A DNA stretch of 64,000 nt, from assembly GCA_023055425.1 (NCBI GenBank), contig JALGPY010000009.1:54312616-54376615 (forward strand). The letters are read 5' to 3'. The position numbers and the translations under genes were made by a program. Positions 58,349 to 64,000 of this stretch are shown in pieces. Under the pieces are notes generated by a model that saw only the letters and a program-made list of their open reading frames with translations, did no database searches and had not been told where the DNA came from. How positions within the stretch are numbered: position 1 is the first letter of the stretch; the number at the start of each line of letters is the position of its first letter. This DNA comes from Linanthus parryae. Lineage: Eukaryota > Streptophyta > Magnoliopsida > Ericales > Polemoniaceae.

Positions 58349-60544
58349 CTAGCGGTAATCCATGCAAACTCTCCACCCAGTAACAGTACGCGTAGCGATT
58401 TGATCACCTTTTTCCCCTTCCACCACAGTTATACCCCCCTTCTTAGGGACACATTGTACCGGGCTAGTCCATGTGCTGTCGGAAATCGGATAAATGATGC
58501 CCGCCTCCAACCATTTAAGCACCTCTTTCTTCACCACCTCCTGCATGTGAGGATTGAGGCGGCGCTGAAACTGAACTACCGGCTTCTTGTCTTCCATGAG
58601 CCGAATCTTGTGCTGGCAAACTGTGGGGCTGATCCCCTTGATATCCGCTATGGTCCATCCCATAGCTGCCTTTCTCTCCTGTAGTACCTTGAGAAGCTGC
58701 TCCTCCTGTTCCCTGTCCAAACATGCAGACACAATCACAGGTAAAGACTCATTAGATCCCAAGTATAGATATTTCAAATGTACAGGTAAAGGCTTTAATT
58801 CTAAAATAGGAGCAGTAATAAGAGAAGGAGTAAGAATCTTCCTACTTCCCTCATTAAAGAGGGGTAGGGGCTGACGCCAATGAACATCAAATGCTTGCTC
58901 TTTCTCGCTGGAATCAAGTAGAACAAGCTCCTCATATAGCTGCTCCAATAAAATATCATTCTCTTCGTCCGGCGTGTAGGCCTCCACCCCGAAGCACTGC
59001 TCACTTACCGCATATGCGGGAAACTTCATAGCCTCAAATACATTGAAGGCCACCTTCTCATCGTTGATCTGCATAGTTAGCTCTCCATTGGCCACATCAA
59101 TGATAGTCCTCCCAGTAGCTAAGAATGGGCGACCCAAAATAAGAGGAACATCATCGTCAGCCTCCATGTCTAAGATCACAAAATCCGCTGGGAAGATGAG
59201 TCCTTCAACTCTCACTAATACGTCCTCCAAAACACCCCTGGGGCGTTTTATAGTGCGATCAGCCATCTGCAAGCACATCCTGGTAGGCTTAGGATCTCCC
59301 ACACCAAGTTGCTCAAAAACCGATGTGGGCATCAAATTAATACTTGCACCCAGATCACATAATGCCCTCCCATGAAATGCATCACCCAATGTAACAGGAA
59401 TGATGAAACCGCCCGGATCTTTCATCTTCTTTGGTAGCGCCTTTTGCACAACTGCGCTACACTCCTCATTCAGGGTCACGGTTTCAAAGTCATCCATGCG
59501 CCTCCTATTAGAAAGAAGGTCCTTGAAAAACTTGGCATATTTCGGCATTTGTGAAATGGCCTCCGCAAAAGGTATATTAATGTGCAGTTTCTTGAAGATA
59601 TCCACAAACTTCTTGAAATGCTTGGCATCTTCTTGACTCTTCAATCTCTGCGGGTATGGCACTCGCACACTGTATTCCTCCCTTGGCTTCTGCTTCTCAT
59701 CCGACTTCCTCACCGTGTCCTTTGATTGGGGAATCACGGTAGGCACGGGAATCTCTTCATCTAAGGCTTTTTCAGTGGCCTTGGTCGCCTCAGCTCGCGC
59801 ATGGGTAGGATATGGGGGATCCTGGGTAGTGGTCCCACTGCGAGTAGTGATAGCCTTCAATTGCTCAGTTGGAGTAATAGTGTTAGACGGGAGTATACCT
59901 GGCGGAAGTCGAGGATTCTGATTAGCTATTTGGCCAATTTGTGTCTCATGATTCTTTAAAGAGGCTTCCATTGCAACAATTTTACTCTCAATCTTGTCGT
60001 TGCTAGCTAACAGTTTCCTCAACATTGCATTTGTATCCTGTTCTTCTGAGGGTGGGGCTGAAGCCTGTTGTTGTGGAGCCTGTCTCTGAGCTTGGTATGG
60101 AACATTTGGCCTATGACCTGGCGCATATAAACCACTATTCGGATTGGCATAGCTAAAGTTGGGGTGATTGCGATTGTTAGGATGATAGGTGTTTGGCCAT
60201 TGCTGCTGTCTTTGTTGACCCATGTAATTCACGTCTTCAATGCCATCCCCATATCCCTGATTTGCATCTGCTACCATCTCTCCCACTGACTTCACCTGTG
60301 CCGATGGATTTAAATGACTGAAAGCCGATGTCATAACTGCCATCTGATGTTCAAATTTCTGTTCCACCATAGACTCAATCTGACTAACCAATGCTCCATC
60401 TGACTTCGTGCTTCTACGAGTTTCAGACCTCGTGGATTCACGTTTTGCTACATTATCTAGCAAATCACGACATCTCTGTAGTCCCATCCCCATAAAATTG
60501 CCCTGAGCCATCATGTCTAGCTCACTAGCAGTCTCCCTGTCCAA
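58349..60544 (-). CDS. Athila gag C-terminal part, protease and start of reverse transcriptase (ends at premature stop)
   Basis: The frame starts within gag, downstream of a frameshift. It contains a coiled-coil-like stretch (NDKIESKIVAMEASLKNHE) at about residues 180-205 and a long linker. An aspartic protease at about 385-500 has the active site CDLGASINLMP and flap-to-end motif VPLILGRPFLAT. The front of reverse transcriptase follows (LKWLEAGIIYPISDSTW, VCMDYR). It stops at TAG (58,349-58,351) where related elements have a codon for K before LNDAT; the same frame continues beyond. No CCHC zinc knuckle is visible in the expected place before NYMGQQRQQQWPNTYHPNNR. The start given is the first available codon, not a real initiation site. 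Confidence 0.92.
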   Translation of the reverse strand: MDRETASELDMMAQGNFMGMGLQRCRDLLDNVAKRESTRSETRRSTKSDGALVSQIESMVEQKFEHQMAVMTSAFSHLNPSAQVKSVGEMVADANQGYGDGIEDVNYMGQQRQQQWPNTYHPNNRNHPNFSYANPNSGLYAPGHRPNVPYQAQRQAPQQQASAPPSEEQDTNAMLRKLLASNDKIESKIVAMEASLKNHETQIGQIANQNPRLPPGILPSNTITPTEQLKAITTRSGTTTQDPPYPTHARAEATKATEKALDEEIPVPTVIPQSKDTVRKSDEKQKPREEYSVRVPYPQRLKSQEDAKHFKKFVDIFKKLHINIPFAEAISQMPKYAKFFKDLLSNRRRMDDFETVTLNEECSAVVQKALPKKMKDPGGFIIPVTLGDAFHGRALCDLGASINLMPTSVFEQLGVGDPKPTRMCLQMADRTIKRPRGVLEDVLVRVEGLIFPADFVILDMEADDDVPLILGRPFLATGRTIIDVANGELTMQINDEKVAFNVFEAMKFPAYAVSEQCFGVEAYTPDEENDILLEQLYEELVLLDSSEKEQAFDVHWRQPLPLFNEGSRKILTPSLITAPILELKPLPVHLKYLYLGSNESLPVIVSACLDREQEEQLLKVLQERKAAMGWTIADIKGISPTVCQHKIRLMEDKKPVVQFQRRLNPHMQEVVKKEVLKWLEAGIIYPISDSTWTSPVQCVPKKGGITVVEGEKGDQIATRTVTGWRVCMDYR

Positions 60545-61482
60545 AGCATTATAAAATAGTGAAGAAGTTTATACCATGGCTCCCCATGCGTGGGGCATCT
60601 GCGAAGGAGTTGGTTGAACTTTCTCCACGTGTCACCCAGAGAATCATCTTCCTGCTGTTTAAATGTGGTTATGTCGGCCATCCGTTGAGCAACCTTAGAT
60701 GGTGGAAGATACTTCCTGAGAAACTCTCTGCTACAATCTGCCCATGTAACTATGCTGCCTGCTGGAAGTTCCATAAGCCATGTCTTTGCCTTTCCCGATA
60801 AAGAGAAGGGGAAAAGCATGAGCTTTATAGTCTCGATTGGCACTCTCTGGTCATACATGGTAGACGTAATCTGCTCGAAGTTGAGCAAGTGCTGATGTGG
60901 ATCATCGCTCGGGGCTCCCGTGAATAGGCACTCATCCCTAACCATATTGATCAACGGTTGGCGAATCTCGAAATGTGCGGCATTAATCTGCGGCCTGACA
61001 ATGGTAGGCTGATATCCATCCGGTGTAGTTCTGAAGTAGTCCACCAAAGGACGGTCATCCTCCTCAGCATTGTTGACTTGCTCTACCACATTCCGGCCGT
61101 TATTGTTCCGATTATTACCCCCATTATTCCCATTGCCACCGTTGTTTCCACCATTAACTCCTCCATTGTTCCCATTAACTATTTCTGCACCAGGGAGTTG
61201 TTGTGGATTCTGGGGATTCATGCGATCAATCATGGCTTGCATCGCAGCCATTTGAGCCCTAAGCTCCTCAGTTTCCCTTGCTCGATTTGCTGCATCCTCC
61301 ACAGCTGCAGCTCTAGCTGCTTCCGCATCTTCGAGGCCCTTGCGGAACCTCTCAAACTCAGCTCTAGTTTGCTCGTCCATTTGAACTGAATTTGCTTTCC
61401 TCTTGTCTCTATTCTGTGCTCGCAATAAGGATTCCGGGTCTTCAAGTGTTGGATGCAAAGGCTCGTCTCTAGAACGTGACAT
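60517..61482 (-). CDS. Athila gag, N-terminal part (frameshifted near its end)
   Basis: The protein begins MSRSRDEPLHPTLEDPESLL and has a charged coiled coil at about residues 38-90 and an Asn/Gly-rich stretch at about 105-132. The conserved retrotransposon gag domain lies at about 190-305 (LMLFPFSLSGKAKTWLMELP, WADCSREFLRKYLPPSK, WRKFNQLLRRCP). Loss of one base in a short T run near 60,553-60,557 shifts the frame, so the last ~10 residues are out of register and translation stops at 60,517. The proper continuation is the frame of the next CDS. Gag forms the particle that packages element RNA. Confidence 0.93.
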   Translation of the reverse strand: MSRSRDEPLHPTLEDPESLLRAQNRDKRKANSVQMDEQTRAEFERFRKGLEDAEAARAAAVEDAANRARETEELRAQMAAMQAMIDRMNPQNPQQLPGAEIVNGNNGGVNGGNNGGNGNNGGNNRNNNGRNVVEQVNNAEEDDRPLVDYFRTTPDGYQPTIVRPQINAAHFEIRQPLINMVRDECLFTGAPSDDPHQHLLNFEQITSTMYDQRVPIETIKLMLFPFSLSGKAKTWLMELPAGSIVTWADCSREFLRKYLPPSKVAQRMADITTFKQQEDDSLGDTWRKFNQLLRRCPTHGEPWYKLLHYFIMLWTGRLLVS

Positions 61483-61596
61483 GCACCAAATGAATCAGAC
61501 CTGAAACGCGAATCACACACACAAAACAGGTGAGTAACAAATATAAACTAAAAAGTAAATCCCTAAAGAGAAAACTAATAGCTAATTTGACCGAAG

Positions 61597-61614
61597 TCCC
61601 CGGCAACGGCGCCA
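61597..61614 (-). other. Primer-binding site, tRNA-Asp
   Basis: On the element strand TGGCGCCGTTGCCGGGGA is an 18-base exact complement of the 3' end of plant tRNA-Asp(GUC). It lies six bases after the 5' LTR. Athila elements are known to use tRNA-Asp. Confidence 0.95.
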
Positions 61615-61620
61615 AAAACT

Positions 61621-63087
61621 TGACACGCTCCAACTGCAAGTGCACAGTTGTCGGTGCAGTAATAATCGGAAAAGTCCGGATTGTCGAACCCAAAGGACTT
61701 CGTGTAACTAACTATTAAGTTTGTTCTTTATGTGGGCAAAGCGCAGTTGTTTTGTGATTTCTAATCCTACTAAATATTAAAATAACAATTATCTCAAATA
61801 ATTCAAAGAATTATTTCAAGATTAACGAGCACGGGTTGATATTGTTGTTTATCAAATGTAATTAAATTCAGGATATCTCTACGGATCACTAGGGATGTCA
61901 CACTACGTTGGGTTTATGTTTTGCTAACACGATGATTTCTTTTTCTAGTTAAACGAGCAATTGTATATTGAAGATGTCTCAACCAATATCTATGCCTAAA
62001 CTATCGTAACTGATTCCTCTAGCTTACTCAAGTTCAAGCATGCATTACGATACTAATTTCTACTCTTGTTCTTAGCTAACTAGCAAGATTCCTCAACCCT
62101 AGATACGGCTAGTGTGTATTTCAATTTTCCGGGCAACAAACGTAGATTCCTCTATCGTTCATAACCTAGCACAATCCTATTAATACGTCTATCAATAGAA
62201 AAGATGAATTAAAAACATGAAATACACATAACTAGATAAGAAATCATCAATTAAGCTCAAAAGCATGAGAGTAAATCCATAAACCACAAGTTGTAGTGAT
62301 CAAACCCTAGTTTCCTACGAGATATCCCAAAATAAGGGTTTAGCTACTCATAATCATGTTCATGATACAAAGTTTCATGATCAAGTATCAAAATCTAGAG
62401 AAGAAAAGAAGAAGAGAAGCCAAACGGATGATCCAAGCTCTCGACCTAGCTCCCAAGCACTCCAAGCACGACTCCCAAGGTGTGTTCTGATGTTGAATGA
62501 CGTTCCCCCAATGTTTCCTAAGTCTTTTGTGGCTTCAAACTCCCAAAACTATGCCAAAATAGCGAAAACAGCCCAAAAATTCGATCCTGGCCGCAGAGGT
62601 AATCGTACGATTACCTTGATGTGATCGTACGATTACTTGCCTCTCAGGTAATCGTACGATCACCTTCAAGTAATCGTACGATTACTTCTGGATGAAGGTA
62701 ATCGTACGATTACCTTGAGGTAAGTGTACGATTACTTTTCATCCTCTTCCATTCAATCTTCAACTTCTTGCTTTTTTTTCCTTTCGTCTTCACTTCCCGA
62801 GCATCCCTTTGAGCCTCCAACTTTTCCGAAGTTCACTTTTGCTCCAACGCCACGTCCCGAGCTCCCGGTTCCTGAAAACCACAACACGAGAAACATACCG
62901 GAAGATCAAACGTGATAAAATATATCAAAAATCAATGCAAAAAGTGCCCGGACTCATCATTAACGTGCAAAGACTCAACATGCTCAAATTTAGCAAGAAA
63001 TGATCCAAAATCTATCAAAACGCATCGGAATACACGCAAAACGGTAAGAAAACATATAAGAATATAACTCCAAATATGGAGTTATCA
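61621..63087 (-). repeat. Athila 5' LTR
   Basis: It is 1,467 bp with TG...CA ends. The palindrome cluster lies at 62,599-62,735, about 350-490 bp from the LTR start in element sense. A TATA-like GATATATTTTATCA lies upstream of the cluster (about 62,915-62,930), so the cluster may be within the transcribed leader. A CT-rich TTCTCTTCTTCTTTTCTTCTC stretch lies downstream (about 62,398-62,418). Confidence 0.95.
62599..62735. repeat. Palindrome cluster in the 5' LTR (six copies)
   Basis: It has the same six copies and spacing as in the 3' LTR. The last copy differs by one base (ACGATTAC here, ACGGTTAC in the other LTR). Confidence 0.95.
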
Positions 63088-64000
63088 GTAGGCAGAATGT
63101 ATTAGACCTCATGCTATCAACCTCTATGATGTCTCCCATTTTTATTTTTTTCTTAATCCAATTAAAAAATTATGAAATGGAACAAACGTCACTAGTTTCT
63201 CAGCTTAGCGGATTCCAGTCAAGAAGCTAGATTTTAATTAAGGGTAAGAGGACCTCATGCAGAGACGACATTACTCTTTCACTGAACGAGATCGTCGAAA
63301 CTAGAAACAGGTCAACCTGGAAAATGTTCAATTCGGAAAACAAAAGCATGATTGCATATTTGGTAATTCTAAGATGAGTCGATGTCAATACAAAATATCA
63401 TATACCAAATGTAAACTTTAACTAACTGTAATATGCAAAACCTTGATCACATAATTTTGCAATCCAATTCGTCTCAAGAACATGCAAAACTGAAAAAGAA
63501 AATAATAAATATACCGTTCTTCATGGAATTGATCAGAGAAAATTTTCAGTATAAATTCGCAACCCCTTGATCCTTTGTTTAAACCGAACTGGATAACCAC
63601 GAACCTCCTCTTTTGGATTGGGACGGTAGTTCACGGACTCTCCAACTCTCTCTCGTTCAATAATCCTTGAATGCTTTCATTTACTAATTGAACTTATGTT
63701 GATTCCATCAATTATCAGAGGAGGATTCATGTCTCTTTTATTGACGAGAAAATAAGGCCAAGTATAATAAATAATTTTCGTGCACTTTTATTTTGGGCTG
63801 TAGTGCACCCCACACACATTGGCGGGGTAAGTTGGTTCCTGATGCCCTAGCAACCCATGGTCATACTCGTCTTGATTTCTAAAGCCTTGTGTATTATATC
63901 AACCTCCTCTCAGTTATTCGTTATGTGTGTAGGCAGGATGTATTTGACCTCATGCTATCGACCTCTATGATGTCTCCCATTTTTTCTTTTTTCTTAACCC
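63088..64000. repeat. D3, right of the Athila insertion (continues past the window)
   Basis: The GTAGG target duplication is followed by the remaining first D unit and the start of a second unit at 63,780 (GTGCACTTTTATTTTGGGC). This parallels the left arm of D1. The short minus-strand frame at 63,418-63,600 recurs in other copies and is not a gene. Confidence 0.88.

Larger units (their letters stand above)
48229..63087 (-). mobile_element. Athila-lineage Ty3/gypsy LTR retrotransposon, full length, 14,859 bp
   Basis: On the minus strand the order is 5' LTR (63,087-61,621), tRNA-Asp primer site, gag, protease, reverse transcriptase, RNase H, integrase, a long non-coding stretch with palindromes and a leader, ORF3, a second non-coding stretch, polypurine tract and 3' LTR. 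The FMDD reverse-transcriptase motif, tRNA-Asp primer, absence of a chromodomain and an ORF in the env position fit the Athila lineage. Both LTRs are 1,467 bp with three differences seen, so insertion was recent. Two coding lesions break gag-pol, so this copy probably moves, if at all, with enzymes from relatives. Confidence 0.96.

Noticed and set aside
1..64000. Transfer RNA, ribosomal RNA or microRNA genes
   Set aside because: No cloverleaf, rRNA or convincing miRNA precursor was seen. The hairpins present are far longer than miRNA precursors and belong to repeats.

Overview
This is nuclear DNA of a flowering plant, most likely a eudicot. It is AT-rich and gene-poor and is built mostly from nested transposable elements. 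The plant signs are an intact single-exon F-box/LRR/FBD gene, a PB1-domain gene fragment, an Athila-lineage Ty3/gypsy element primed by tRNA-Asp, Copia-type and TRIM-type remains primed by initiator tRNA-Met, chromovirus remains, a dicot-style Helitron and Tourist-like MITEs. I cannot name the species.

Layout. (1) Positions 1-15.4 kb, 32.4-44.15 kb and 45.66-48.23 kb (continuing at 63.09-64.0 kb) are three related copies of one composite repeat, A - FB[C] - FB[D] - B. A and B are multi-kilobase single-orientation segments with exon-like fragments. FB, C and D are long inverted repeats that would fold into hairpins. FB arms carry a copied promoter-like TATA stretch plus a short first exon (MAAKNSGDFTLRTK), present in both orientations. 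The D1 arms are about 2.2 kb each and consist of two tandem units per arm. A fourth inverted repeat, E (44.7-45.6 kb), uses the same two-units-per-arm design. (2) Positions 15.4-32 kb are an island of host and mixed sequence: a truncated TRIM, a LINE-type RNase H fragment, a Copia LTR end with primer site just upstream of the F-box gene (17,852-19,249), decayed duplicated coiled-coil gene pieces, a Helitron (22,777-24,596), a PB1 fragment, a Copia-like element, and the 3' ends of two chromoviruses with one complete-looking LTR. (3) Positions 48,229-63,087 are one 14.86-kb Athila-type element on the minus strand, inserted into the third D module. It has 1,467-bp LTRs with only three differences that I spotted, and a 5-bp target duplication (GTAGG).

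How the parts work together. The Athila element encodes gag, protease, reverse transcriptase, RNase H and integrase in one reading frame, broken by a one-base loss in gag and by one stop codon just before the reverse transcriptase core. A separate 522-residue ORF3 lies in the env-like position. The most unusual feature is a cluster of 16-bp perfect or near-perfect palindromes (core GTAATCGTACGATTAC). It is found six times in each LTR and twelve times in the internal region, directly upstream of a leader-like stretch that precedes ORF3. This placement suggests a shared regulatory or structural element for the two transcription units, which is inference. The F-box gene is the only intact host-type gene in the window.
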